Under the pieces are notes generated by a model. That model was given only the letters and a program-made list of their open reading frames with translations. It was not told the DNA's origin and did no database searches. A stretch of DNA of 64,000 bases, taken from Streptomyces fulvorobeus. Lineage in GTDB: Bacteria; Actinomycetota; Actinomycetes; Streptomycetales; Streptomycetaceae. This document shows, piece by piece, positions 29,628-39,900 of the stretch. Each line of letters starts with the position of its first letter. Position 1 is the first letter of the stretch. The position numbers and the translations under genes were made by a program. The stretch is taken from assembly GCF_013167895.1 (NCBI RefSeq), contig NZ_BLWC01000001.1, positions 372,001-436,000 on the forward strand, read 5' to 3'.

Positions 29628-30236
29628 ATGGCAGCACTGGAGACGCTCCGGCAGCTGATGCCGCCCACGGCCGTGAGCGACACGGTGACCGACTGGGACC
29701 TGATGGGCCAGTCGTGGGGCAAGGGGTTCCCGTCCGACTACCGGCACTTCATCGAGTCGTACGGAGCCGGGACGATCGAGAACTCCTTCGGAGTCCTCAG
29801 GCCCGAGCCGAGAGGGGCCGAACCGGGGCCCGACGAGATGCTCATGGAAACGGTGAACGCGCAGGACGCCTGGGCGAGGGGGGAGCCGAAGTCCCCGGAA
29901 CTGGCGGGTACGTCACCCGAGCTGATCGCCTGGGGGGTCGACTCCAGCTCCGACATCGTGTGCTGGGACGCCTCGGGAAGTGACCCGGACGCGTGGCCGG
30001 TCCTGGTGCGGAGCAGGGGCGACAACCTCTGGAGCCGGTACGACTGCGGGATGGCGGAGTTCCTCGTGCGCGTGCTGCGAGCGGACTTCCCCGCGTGTCC
30101 GCTGAGCGACCTCTCCCTCTGGGGCAGGCACCCGGCTGTCTTCCTGAACAGACAGGAGGAGCAGCGGCTGTCGAAGGCCGGCCTGGACCCGTGGACCGGC
30201 GAGCCGGACCCGTACGCCGGTATGTTCGGCGACTGA
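29628..30236 (+). CDS. SMI1/KNR4 (SUKH) family immunity protein
   Basis: A 202-residue SUKH-superfamily protein with the family's early signature GFPSDYRHFIESYGAGTI (residues 33-50) and later LIAWGVDSSSDIVCWD. SUKH proteins are the commonest immunity partners of nuclease-tipped RHS toxins; they bind and block the toxin domain. It starts 30 bases after the RHS stop, so it is co-transcribed and is the expected antidote. ATG 29628 is preferred because GGAGAGG is 8 bases upstream; an in-frame GTG at 29619 overlaps that site. The C-terminal part (RQEEQRLSKAGLDPWTGEPD) extends beyond the core. Confidence 0.9.
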   Translation: MAALETLRQLMPPTAVSDTVTDWDLMGQSWGKGFPSDYRHFIESYGAGTIENSFGVLRPEPRGAEPGPDEMLMETVNAQDAWARGEPKSPELAGTSPELIAWGVDSSSDIVCWDASGSDPDAWPVLVRSRGDNLWSRYDCGMAEFLVRVLRADFPACPLSDLSLWGRHPAVFLNRQEEQRLSKAGLDPWTGEPDPYAGMFGD

Positions 30237-30535
30237 CCGGCCGGGAGATCCCGCCGGCTGAGCGGTGATCCCGGCCGAGGGGCTCCTGATCCCTGCGCGC
30301 ATGTTCCGGCATGCGGCGCACGGGGTCAGGGGCCCCCTTTCGTCACCGTCCCGTGGCGGCGTCCGCACACCCGGAGAACCGGGTCGTGTACGAGCGCGCC
30401 TTCGTCGATGCCTGTTGCCTCCCGGTGCGGGTACACGAAGGTGAACGCGGCTGACAGGCCCGCCCTACCGAAAGCGGCGGGCACCTCGATCAACGGCCGC
30501 TCTCACCTGGACGACTCCACGAAGGAGAGACCACG
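30237..30535. other. Intergenic region after the immunity gene
   Basis: Immediately after the stop, 30237-30257 can fold into an imperfect stem (CCGGCCGGG / CCCGCCGG) that may terminate the RHS-SUKH unit. The rest holds no open frame with a ribosome-binding site; the promoter of the small gene at 30536 should lie in its 3' half but I see no clear boxes. Confidence 0.4.
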
Positions 30536-30658
30536 ATGACCTCCCTGATGACGCTCGCAGCCACCGATGCCTCAGCCGCCCCCGGATGGCTGCACCTGCT
30601 GGTGATGGCGGCAGCCGTCCTGATCCTCGTCTACAACCTCGCCCGGCGCAGCAGCTGA
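30536..30658 (+). CDS. 40-residue single-span membrane peptide
   Basis: ATG 30536 is preceded by GAAGGAGAG with good spacing. The 40 residues are a short Thr/Ala-rich N-terminus (MTSLMTLAATDASAAPG), one hydrophobic helix (WLHLLVMAAAVLILVYNLA), and a basic end (RRSS), so a single-pass protein with its C-terminus probably inside. It ends two bases before the converging dehydrogenase gene's stop. I do not recognise a family. The clean ribosome-binding site and membrane topology support a real gene. Confidence 0.6.
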   Translation: MTSLMTLAATDASAAPGWLHLLVMAAAVLILVYNLARRSS

Positions 30659-30660
30659 CC

Positions 30661-32199
30661 TCAGCGGCCGACCGCGCAGGCGTCCCCGTTGAGCATGAAC
30701 CGCGGCGGTGCCGACGAGTCGCCGGTGTGGGCGGCGAGGTAGCCGAGCGTGACGCTGGCGCCGGGAGCGATCTTGGCGTTGTGCGAGACGTTGGTCGCCG
30801 TGATCACGTTGCTTCCCTGGACCAGGTCCGTGTTCCAGTCCGAGGTGACCGTCTGGCCCAGGGCCAGCGGGAACCTCAGCGTCCAGCCGTCCACCGGGGT
30901 GCTGCCGGTGTTGGTGACCTTGAGGTCGACCGTCGTACCGGTCCCCCACGCCTGCACGGTGCGGTCCACGCGGCAGGTGGGCTCCTCCCGGGCGAAGGAC
31001 ACCCGGTGCAGGCCGCCGGGCAGGTCGTTGACCACGTAGAACTCTCCGTCGACGGTCGCACCGATCGACGTCACCTGGGTGGGCATCTCCCCGATCTCGG
31101 CCTTCTCGTAACCGCCCGCACCATCGGGGCGCAGCGCCCAGACGGTGGACGAGCAGTAGTCGGTGGCGATGTAGGTGCCTTCGAGGAGGGCGGCGTACTT
31201 CTCGCCCCGGTAGACCTGACCGCCGATGACCGAGCAGCCGCCGGTGTACGGGGAGTAGGTGAAGACCGGCTTCGTGTACTCCTGGCCCGGCACGCAGGTG
31301 CCGCCGCTGAACTTCTCCAGACCCTCGTAGCAGGACCAGCCGAGGTTCAGCCCTCCCTGTCCGCGCCTGAGGTGGTTGATCTCCTCCCATCGGCCTTGGC
31401 CGACGTCGCCGATCCACATCGAGCCGTCGGCGCTGTCGAAGGAGAACCGCCACGGGTTGCGCAGCCCGTACAGCCAGATCTCCGCGCGGGCGCCGGGGGT
31501 GCCCACGAAGGGGTTGTCACCGGGAACGCAGTAAGGGAGTGAGCCGCAGCTGCGGCTCACGTCGATGCGTACGACCTTGCCCAGCAGGGTGTCCATCCGC
31601 TGCCCGGCGCGCAGGGGGTCCGCTGAGCCGCCGCCGTCTCCGATGCTCCAGTACAGGTGTCCGTCGGGGCCGAACGCCAGTTGGCCGCCGTTGTGGTTGC
31701 TGTACTCGGCGTGCGGCTGGGAGATCAGGACTTCCAGGCGGGACTGGTCGAGCCGGTAGCGGGCGACCGTGACCGCGCCGTCAGGGAGCGCCGTGTACGC
31801 CAGGTACAGGCTGCGGTCGGCAGCGAAGTCGGGCGAGATCGCGATGCCGAGCAGACCTCGCTCGTTGCCCGACTCGTCCACGGCCGACGTGATGTCGAGG
31901 AGGGGGTCCCGGGCCAGGCCGGTGGTCGGGTGGTACGTGCGTACGGTCCCGGACTTCTCGGTGATGAACAACCGGTCCGTGCCGTCGTCGGGGGCGACGA
32001 TGGCGGTGGGCCGCCTCAGTCCGAAGGCGACCTGGGTGGTGGTCGCGTGGAGCGACGGGAGGGGGACGGCCGAGGGGGCAGCCGCCGCGCCGGCCGGCAG
32101 GGGGTCCGCCGCGCGCGACTGGGCGGCGGCGGGAAGCGGGGCGAGGGTGGTCAGCAGGAGGGCCAGCAGGAGCTGTCCGGTCCAGCGGCGTCGTAGCAT
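30661..32199 (-). CDS. Secreted PQQ-dependent sugar dehydrogenase with C-terminal CBM2
   Basis: A 512-residue secreted protein. Signal peptide 1-27 (MLRRRWTGQLLLALLLTT...AAAQS). The six-bladed propeller (about 50-400) has FGLRRPTAIVAPDDGTDRLF, NERGLLGIAISPDF, NHNGGQLAFGPDGHLYW and GLRNPWRFSFD, as in soluble glucose/sorbosone dehydrogenases that use PQQ and calcium. Residues about 412-512 are a family 2 cellulose-binding module (CRVDRTVQAWGTGTTVDLKV ... NVSHNAKIAPGASVTLGY). It oxidises a sugar at a cellulose surface; the electron acceptor is unknown. It lies downstream of the LPMO gene on the same strand, separated by a terminator, and may feed electrons to it (inference). GGAG lies before ATG 32199. 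Confidence 0.88.
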   Translation of the reverse strand: MLRRRWTGQLLLALLLTTLAPLPAAAQSRAADPLPAGAAAAPSAVPLPSLHATTTQVAFGLRRPTAIVAPDDGTDRLFITEKSGTVRTYHPTTGLARDPLLDITSAVDESGNERGLLGIAISPDFAADRSLYLAYTALPDGAVTVARYRLDQSRLEVLISQPHAEYSNHNGGQLAFGPDGHLYWSIGDGGGSADPLRAGQRMDTLLGKVVRIDVSRSCGSLPYCVPGDNPFVGTPGARAEIWLYGLRNPWRFSFDSADGSMWIGDVGQGRWEEINHLRRGQGGLNLGWSCYEGLEKFSGGTCVPGQEYTKPVFTYSPYTGGCSVIGGQVYRGEKYAALLEGTYIATDYCSSTVWALRPDGAGGYEKAEIGEMPTQVTSIGATVDGEFYVVNDLPGGLHRVSFAREEPTCRVDRTVQAWGTGTTVDLKVTNTGSTPVDGWTLRFPLALGQTVTSDWNTDLVQGSNVITATNVSHNAKIAPGASVTLGYLAAHTGDSSAPPRFMLNGDACAVGR

Positions 32200-32337
32200 G
32201 TCGGCTCCAGAATCGAGGACGCTTGCACGGCGGCGGATCGCCACCCGGGTGGTACGCGCACCCGGTGGCGTGTCCGGTACGGCCGCGGTCGGTGGGAAGC
32301 CCTGGCGTCCGGACGGGTCGTCGGTACGTCAGGGCAC

Positions 32338-32378
32338 GGGCAGTCCCGCCGGACGTGTGGTGTCCGGCGGGACTGCCC
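32338..32378 (-). terminator. Terminator hairpin after the LPMO gene
   Basis: GGGCAGTCCCGCCGGAC / GTCCGGCGGGACTGCCC pair perfectly (17 bp) around a 7-base loop, 15 bases beyond the LPMO stop. It separates the LPMO message from the dehydrogenase gene. Confidence 0.82.
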
Positions 32379-32392
32379 TGTGAGCTGCGAGA

Positions 32393-33064
32393 TCAGCCGA
32401 AGTTCACGTCACTGCAGAGGAAGTACGTCTGGTCCATGTGCGACGCCTGCCAGATCGTGTAGACGACATGGCGACCGGTGTAGCCGGACGTGCTCACGGG
32501 GATCGAGTAGTTCTGGCTGGGGCCGTACCTGCCGGTCTGCGCCACCAGCTGGAGGTCGCTCCAGCGCAGCGGCTGGGCGGTGGTGTCGACACCCTGCCGG
32601 CTCACGTAGACCTTGAAGTAGTCCGCGCCGTGGCTGGCCTGGTCGTACAGCTTGACGGTGAAGTTGCTGGTGATGTTGGCGGTCTTCCACGCGCCCGCCG
32701 TGTCGAGCGCGTTGTAGCGACCACCCTCGGTCCGGCCGCCGCTGCACAGCTGCCCGTCCGGGATGGCTGCCTGGAAGTTGCCTCCGGAGCCGTTCCGGTA
32801 GAGGCCGTTCCAGTTCCACATGGCGTTGGGGTTGGCCTGCCACGCCTGCCAGCACATCGGGTCCTGCTGTGCCATGGCCGGGTTCTGGAAGTCACTGCCC
32901 CACCGCTGCCAGCAGCCGTACGCGCGCGACGCCGGGTCGATGACCGAGCCGTGGGCCGCCGCGGTGCCGCTCATCGGGATCAGGGTGATGAGCACCGCGG
33001 CGAGGGTGCTCAGGACGAGCGCCAGCCGGCGTCGTACATAGGTGGCAGGTGCATGACAATCCAT
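32393..33064 (-). CDS. Lytic polysaccharide monooxygenase, AA10
   Basis: A 223-residue secreted LPMO without an extra binding module. Signal peptide ends SGTAAA, exposing His1 of HGSVIDPASRAYGCWQRWG, the N-terminal copper ligand; the second copper-brace His is in WQASHMDQTYF. Trp/Cys-rich loops (MCWQAWQANPNAMWNWNGL) match AA10 enzymes of Streptomyces that cut cellulose or chitin oxidatively. AGAGGA precedes ATG 33064. A CebR-type box at 33121-33134 lies 57 bases upstream, so induction by cello-oligosaccharides is likely, favouring cellulose as substrate. Confidence 0.94.
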   Translation of the reverse strand: MDCHAPATYVRRRLALVLSTLAAVLITLIPMSGTAAAHGSVIDPASRAYGCWQRWGSDFQNPAMAQQDPMCWQAWQANPNAMWNWNGLYRNGSGGNFQAAIPDGQLCSGGRTEGGRYNALDTAGAWKTANITSNFTVKLYDQASHGADYFKVYVSRQGVDTTAQPLRWSDLQLVAQTGRYGPSQNYSIPVSTSGYTGRHVVYTIWQASHMDQTYFLCSDVNFG

Positions 33065-33120
33065 GATCGTCCTCTTTCGGCTGGGGGGATGCCGGGTTTC
33101 CGGCAAGTTTTTCGGCGGCG

Positions 33121-33134
33121 TGGGAGCGCTCCCG
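33121..33134. promoter_or_regulatory. CebR-type operator before the LPMO gene
   Basis: TGGGAGCGCTCCCG matches the CebR box TGGGAGCGCTCCCA at 13 of 14 positions, around the perfect palindrome GGGAGCGCTCCC. CebR is the cello-oligosaccharide-sensing LacI-family repressor of cellulase genes in Streptomyces. The site is 57-70 bases before the LPMO start. Confidence 0.78.
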
Positions 33135-33176
33135 CGCCTCCAGACTGCGCGCCACCGGGCAACCGGGCAACGCTCG

Positions 33177-33207
33177 TTTGCGCCACTTCCGCGACGTGTG
33201 GCGCAAA
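33177..33207. terminator. Hairpin after the giant ESX-linked gene
   Basis: TTTGCGCCAC / GTGGCGCAAA pair perfectly (10 bp) around an 11-base loop, about 170 bases beyond the giant gene's stop. Probably terminates the ESX transcript. Between 33208 and 33374 I see no gene, in particular no immunity gene. Confidence 0.5.
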
Positions 33208-33374
33208 GGATGCGCTCGTCTGACGGAGCCACCGTCACGGGTACCGCACGGCGTCCGCCCCTCAGGCGGCGTGGACCGGCGCCCTCACCTGCTCCGCTGT
33301 CCGGCAGTCCCACCCTCGGCGCCGGTCCCCGACCGCGCCGCCGCCACCGTCCCTGCGATCCGCGCCGTCCAGCG

Positions 33375-33943
33375 CTAACGCAGGCCCAGGCCGGAGCGGA
33401 GGAGGGCGGCCAGTTCGGTGGCGGACGCCGGCGCGGCCCCGGTGCCGGTCCCCGTGTCCAGCAGGTGGACGGCGACCCGGCGCACCGCGTCCCGGAAGCC
33501 GTCACCGGCGTACCGGAGGTCGGTGAGGACCGCGTCCGGCTCCGCCGACAGCACCAGGAGCACGGCGGCGTCCCAGGCACGGGCGGTCCCGGCCGCGTCC
33601 GTGCCCTCGGGTGCCGAGTCCGCGAAGCGCGCGTACGCCTGCGACCACAGGCGCCGCGACGCGCTCGCGGCCACCGCGTCCATCGTGTCCGTCCAGGCGT
33701 CGGGCCCGGTCATCCGCACCCGGAGCAGCTCCAGCGGTGACAGCGCGTCCGCGGGCAGCCGGTCGTCGCCGCGCAGCATCATCTCGGTCCGCAGACCGAC
33801 GGAGAGCGTGATGTCCGCGGCCTCCAGTTCCCGCAGGCCGACCGTCTCGCCCTCGGCGGGGCGGGGCGGAACGGGTGGCAGGTCGGTCTCGGCCAACCGC
33901 GCGGCGATCCAGCGGCGGTCACCGGCGTGGACCGCGCGGCGGG
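33375..33943 (-). CDS. Giant protein, segment 6: C-terminal end
   Basis: After one added base, the frame reads RRAVHAGDRRWIAARLAETD and continues for about 190 residues to LLRSGLGLR and a TAG at 33375. The piece is helical and alpha/beta, with IAARLAETDLPPVPPRPAEG, LELLRVRMTGPDAWTDTMD and AVLLVLSAEPDAVLTDLRY. No toxin motif is recognised. It is followed by a hairpin at 33177-33207 and no further gene. Confidence 0.65.
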
Positions 33944-36900
33944 GGCCGGCCCCTGGTGGTCCGGCGGAACGGTGCGGTCGCCCGCACCGCCCGCACGGGT
34001 GACGGTGCCCGGGGCGGAATCCGGCTCCAGCTCGTCCAGCAACGCCCGGGCGTGCTCGTCGGGGAAGAGCCCGTCCCGCGCGACGTTCTCCCGCAGCTCC
34101 CGCTCGTCGAGCGGGTAGATGTTCCAGTACCGGCCCCAGTTGTCGGTGTAGTCCAGGGCGGGGTCGTGTCCGGGCACGTCGTTCAGCGCCAGCTGGGCGC
34201 CGCGCATCACCTCGTGGGCGGTGTGGTGGCCGACCGTCAGCGAGATGGCCATCATCCCGGCCCGGATCAGACCGAGGTCCAGATCGACGCCCCACTGGTC
34301 CCGCATGCGGGCGGCGTGCAGCACGAAGCGGTACGTGGACCCGGCGGTGCCTGTCGCCACCAGGGCGCCGGAGTCCTCGGAGCGTCCCTGGAAGTCCGCG
34401 CTCATCGCGATGTCGTACACCGAAGTCGCCGGCATCCAGGTCAGGCCGGAGTCGCCGACCGCGAACCGGCGCTCCGCCGCGCTCAACGGCGGACGCGCGT
34501 CGTCCGGATGCGCCGGGTTCTCCACGGGCCGCGGCAGCTCCGCGACCGCGGCCTCCTTCTCGGCGAGGGACATGTCCGACGCCTGGATCTCCATGGCGCG
34601 CCGCATGTACGTGGCATACGCCTCCCGCTGCCGCCGGCTCGGCCGCTCCGCGGCGATCTCCGGGTGCTGCTCCTCGGCACCGCCGAGCATCTCCGGTACG
34701 AGATCGTTGGAGATCCCCTCGTACAGGAGCGCCACGAGCTCCCGCAGGTTTCCGCTCCGCACCACCCGCTGGAGCGCCTCGCGGGACGTTCCCACGACAC
34801 CCGCCTTGAACGCGCTGGTGTCGCCGAACGTCGCCAGCGCGCACGGATACCGCTGACGCGCCGCCGCCCAGGCGGCACTCGCCATCTTCCTGAACTCGGC
34901 GGTCACCGCCTCGTGTTCGGCCAGGTACTCGCCCAGCCGTCTGTCGAAGGCCACGGCCTCCTCGGCGTAGCGGATACGTGCCAGGACCCAGGGGGGTGCC
35001 TCGCTGTTCCTGCGCTCCGGGCTCGCCTGGACGGGACGGCCCGGCGAGCGGGACCTGTCGCGCCCGGGGGTCGGCACGGCCTCGGCGGGCGCGGATTCGG
35101 ACGGCGCGGTCTCGGTAGGCGCGGGAGCGGACGGCGCGGGTTCGGCCGGCCGCGCGGGAGCGGTCACTTGGGACCCGGCCGGCTCCCCCACGGACGTGAT
35201 GCGGCCCGGCTGCCCATGCGGGAGGAGCCGGTGGTCGTCGATCTCGACCGTCACCACACGCCCCTGGACCGGGTCGGTCGCGCTGCGCACCCGCCTGGCC
35301 GCCTTGGTGAGGCGGAAGTCGCCCACGCCGACGCGTGGCCCGGTCCGGCCGGCCTGGAAGGTGTCCAGGACCTGGGCGAGCCTGACCGCGAGCGCTCTGG
35401 CGACGGCGTCAGCCCGCTCCTGGCCACTGGCCCGCGAGCGGTTGCCGTGCCCGGTGAGGGTGATGGCCGGCACCGGAAGACCGTGGGCCCGGTTCCACAG
35501 CCCCGCGCGTGCCAGCGACAGGGCCAGGGCGTCGATCGCGCCGTCCGCGCCGGCGGGAGCTCCGCGCTCCCCCTCCTCGAAGTGGATCGTCCGCTGGTGC
35601 CGGCGCGGGGTGTGACCGTGCAGCACCACCGTCGTCAGCGGGTTGGCCACCGCGGGCGCGGAGTCCGAGAGCAGCGCCGCGTTGATCTCGTGCGCCGACT
35701 CACCCGGCCGCCTGCTGTACGCCCGCAAGGACCACAGGTCCTTGCTGTCCGCCATCGGCGCCGCGGCCCGGATCAGCTCCCTCGCGCGGAAGCGGGCCTG
35801 CGCCGCCTCGCGCAGTGCCACGGCGTGCTCGGGCCGGTTCTCGTCGAAGTACCACGGCAGTTGCTCCGCCTCGTGGACATCGGCCAGAGCCCTGGCCACC
35901 CGTGCGAAGCTGTCCAGCCTGCCGGTCTCCGCCTGGTCCGTACCGTTCCGCCGCGCCTCGGCGACGCGCTGCTCGGCTCCGCCGGCCAGCCGGGCGAGCT
36001 CGTCCTCGCCGTAACGGTCGAGGTTCTCGTCGATGACGTCGTCCAGGAGCCCGTCCGGGATCCCGCTCCGGGAGTGGGTCTCGTTCTCCAGCGTGATCTG
36101 GTGGGTGCCGTCCTCGGCGGCCAGCACCACCTGCGCGAAGTGGTACGGGGCGTGCGGGCCCACCCGGTCGCCGGGCTTGGCGTGGTTGTGCGTGAACAGC
36201 TGCGCGCCGCTGTCGTTGGTGGTGCTGACCGACTGGATCAGGTAGCCCTCGCCGACCTCCGCCCACGCGTACTCGTTGACGCCGATGCGCCGTGCCGCCG
36301 AGGCCAGCGGGGTGCGCAGCGGGTTGTCCCGCGGCTCGTAGCTCAGGGCCCGGCCGTAGCGCTCGCCCGGCGTGGGCGCGCCCACCACACCGCCGGTGAA
36401 GCGGTTGTCCAGGCCCGTCCGGCCGGCGGCCCAGCGGGGGCCGACATCGGTGGCGGTACGCGTGCCCTCGGCGACCTCCGTCAGTGCCTGGGCCAGGTGG
36501 TGGGTCCCGGTCACCTCCCGGCCGTGCAGGCCGTTCACCGGGGCCGTGGAGACGACCTGGCCGGTGGGGTCCCGGAAGGCGATGTGGGACAGCGGTGCGC
36601 TCGCCGCGCCGGCCACCATCTGGGCGAAGTCCCGCGTGAAGGCGTGTTCGGAACCGCCGGAAGCCGTCAGGAACTCCGGCTCCACCCGGAACAGCGGCTC
36701 ACCGTACGAACCGTCCGCCTTCGGCAGCAGTACCCCGGTGGACGTGTCGGCCTTCAGCCGGACGCCCGCCCCTGCCGCAGCAAGCCGCGCCGACGACCGC
36801 TCGATCGCCACGCGCGTGGCGTACACCTGCCGGCCACGGCCCGTGGTGCCGTCGTCGGCGGCGGGCATCGCCACCGTCCGGTCCTCGGAGATGTGCAGAG

Positions 36901-39900
36901 GCGGCCGGTCGGCCATGGGGACGTTTTTGTGGTCCTGGCGCGGCAGCACCAGAGTGAACGCGTCGGGACCGGTGCCGGCCCGGACCTCCCCGACGGCAGG
37001 CGGGAGCGGCTGGGTGAACAGGACGCCGGTGCCCCGCTTGTCGATGACGCCGTAGTCGCGCGTCGTCAGCGGCCGGGGGCGACGCGCGTCGATCTGCCGT
37101 TCGAGGACGGCCTGGTCGACGACGCGGTCGAACTCCGCGTCACCGCCGTCGCTCGACCGGTCGTCGTCGCTGTCAGGTCCGGACACGCTGTCGGTGTCGC
37201 TCGCGGGGTCGCGGGCTCCGGCCAGCCCGCCGTCCGCGGGCGGGTCGGCCGAGGCCCAGCCCGCGCCCGCGTGGCCCTCGTCCGGGTCGAGCATGAGGTG
37301 ACGGGTCCCGTTCGTCGGATGCGTGGCCACACCGGCCGGCGCCTCGGGGTACCAGACGCGCCGGCCCGTCGTGCCCGCGACGAGGGAGGCCACGGTCGCG
37401 GCGTACTCCGGGGGGAGCACCAGGACGATGTCCGCGCCGCGGGGCCGCCGGGAGTCGTACGAGATGAGCATGGCCAGCTCGTCGGGGCTGTCCACCTGGA
37501 AGGTGCGCCCCGGCAGGGCGACCTCGACGGCGCGGCCGGCCGCGCTTGCCACGACCAGGTACGGGTTCTGCCACGGCGCGGGCCTCGGGACCACCCGGCC
37601 CCGCCCCCGCACGGCGTAGGACTCCAGCTCAGGGGTGGGTTTCCCCGGTCCGCCGAAGTCCCGTCCGACGGCGTTCCCCTCGTCGTCCCGCAGCAGCGTG
37701 CCCTCCCCCAGAGCGCCGCTCCCGGTCTCGATCTGCCGCTCGACGAAGTACAGGGCGAGGCCGCCGGCGCTCACGAGGTCGTCCGACGAGGCGTCGAGCG
37801 CGAGCGAGCCGAGCAGCAGGAAGTCGGCCGGGCCCGGCCGGGCCCCGCCGCCCATGTGCAGGACCTGCCGGGTGAGGCGCTTCAGGCCGTCGCGCAGCGT
37901 CCGCGACGTGCGGTGCGCGTCCGCCTCCGTCCGGACGAGGCCGTACAGCGCTTCGGAGGTCTCATGGAGACGGGCGCGCGGAATGCCACTCCGCTGGGGA
38001 CCGAACACCGCGTCGAGCCAGCTCGGTTCGGCCCAGAGCGGGCGCTCGTCCCCGTCGTCGGTATCCGACTCTGACTCCGACTCCGACTCCTCGGACGCCT
38101 CCGCCAGCGGTGTGAGGGAGCGGCCTGGAGGCAGCGGGGGCGGTACCCCGTCCTGCGGCCCGCCCCCCGCAAGGGGCTCGGGGAGAGACACCGGGTCGAC
38201 CCACACCGGCTCCCTGCGCTCCGCCGTGGCGCTCCCCCGCGCGTCGGCCCAGCTCGTCCCCGCAGGCGCGATGTGCGGCTCGATGTCTCCTGCCACCGCC
38301 GCCCACAGCTGGAGGTGGCGCGGGCGCAGACCACTCTGCGCGAGGCCGTCGTGGGCCTGTTCGTCGAAGGGCCCGAGCAGACTGCCCGGCGCGTGGAGGC
38401 GGCCGGGGTTGCTCGCGTCCCGCGTCTCGTCCCGCAGGAACAGCTGGTGTGCCAGTTCGTGCGCGAAGTCCACCGGTTCGGCGTCGGGCCACCACGCCCG
38501 CTGGTTCATCCGCTGGTCACGGCCGATGAGGTCGACCGTGAGATGGGGGTTGCCGTCCGCCTGGACCGGCTCGACGGTGACGTGCAGCCGGTCGCCGTTG
38601 GGCAGCTTGTGCCGTGGGCCGTTGTAGTACTGCTCCACACCCTGGAGCACCCGCGCCATGACGGCGTCGGTGCCGGCCTCCCCGTCCCCCTGCCCGTCCT
38701 CCTGGCGGAAGGCGAGACGGACGGTCAGGTCGGTGACGGTCTCGCCGCCGTGGGTGAGACGCCGCACGTCGAAGGCCGACCGTACGACGACGCGGGGCCG
38801 GTCGTCGAGGCGGACGCGGGGCGGCGGTGCGGACCCGGCGGCGGGCTCCCGCAGCGGGATGCGCAGGGCCGTCCCGCCGTCGCCCTCCGGCACCAGGTAG
38901 AGGGCCGAGGAGTCCGCCACGACCCGGTAGGGCGTGGAGTCCTCGTCCAGGTCCGCCATGACGGCCGAGAGGGTGTCCATGTTGTCCACGCGGCCGATCC
39001 AGCCGCTGTCGCCCCGCAGGAGCGCGCCCGTCGTCACGTGGACGAAGTCGTGGCCGAACCGGGTCCATCCGGCCGGTGGTATCCCGTCCCCTCCGGGGAG
39101 CCTGATGTGCCCGGTGTCGGCGACCTCGTACTGGAAGGGCTCCGCACGGGACTCGGCGTTACGCGTGTACGTGAACCACCGGCCCGGCCGTGTGTCCACG
39201 GTGGCCGGTGCGTCGTCGGCGGTCTCGACGGCCGCGGCCTTGCCCTTCCCGGTCCCGGTGTCCGCGGGTACGCCGGCCGCGGGCACGCCGGTCACCGGTA
39301 CGTCGGCGGTGGACACCAGGAACCCCGGGTCGACGCCGAAGCGGGGCCGCATGACGGTGACCGGGCGGCCGATCGGCCACTGCTCCGCCACCGGGTCGAG
39401 GCCGTCGTCGCGCGAGCCGCCCCGCAGACCTCCCGGCATCAGACCTCCGCGCAGCCCGCGGGTGGCGACCTGCCGGGGTCCGCCGCGGTGGTCGTCGACC
39501 GTGATGTGCACGGTGGCGGTGCCCGCGTCCCCGGTGGAGGGCCGGCGGCCGCGTACCGCCACCGGTTCCACGGTGAAGCGGTCGGCGGTGAGGTGCGGCT
39601 GCGGCGTGTCCTGCTGCCACCCCGCGAGGACCTCGGCGAGTTCCTGCCGGAACGAGGCCGCGACCGCCTCGGTACGCGTCTTGGTGAGGTCTCGGCCCGT
39701 CAGGCGGGCGCTGCGCAGCCCGCTGATGCCGACGTCCGGCAGCGGCAGCCCGTTCGCGGCGTTCCACAGTCCTGCCCTGGCCACCATCGTGGCCAGGTGC
39801 CGCAGGAGGTGCTTGGCGCTCTCGGGCGTCTGCTGGGCGTCCTTGGCGAAGGAGATGGTCACCGGCAGCGCCATCTGGCCACGGAGCACCACGGCGGTGA

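Noticed and set aside
20997..29747. A 2916-codon open frame antisense to the RHS gene, and similar long antisense frames elsewhere (836-3139, 33875-38074, 56999-60592)
   Set aside because: High-GC codon bias on one strand leaves the opposite strand open. The translations are Arg/Val/Gly-rich low-complexity with no domains, while the sense frames carry clear motifs.
32241..32252. CCACCCGGGTGG palindrome before the PQQ dehydrogenase gene as an operator
   Set aside because: Perfect 12-bp GC palindromes arise easily in this composition and it matches no operator I know; noted only.
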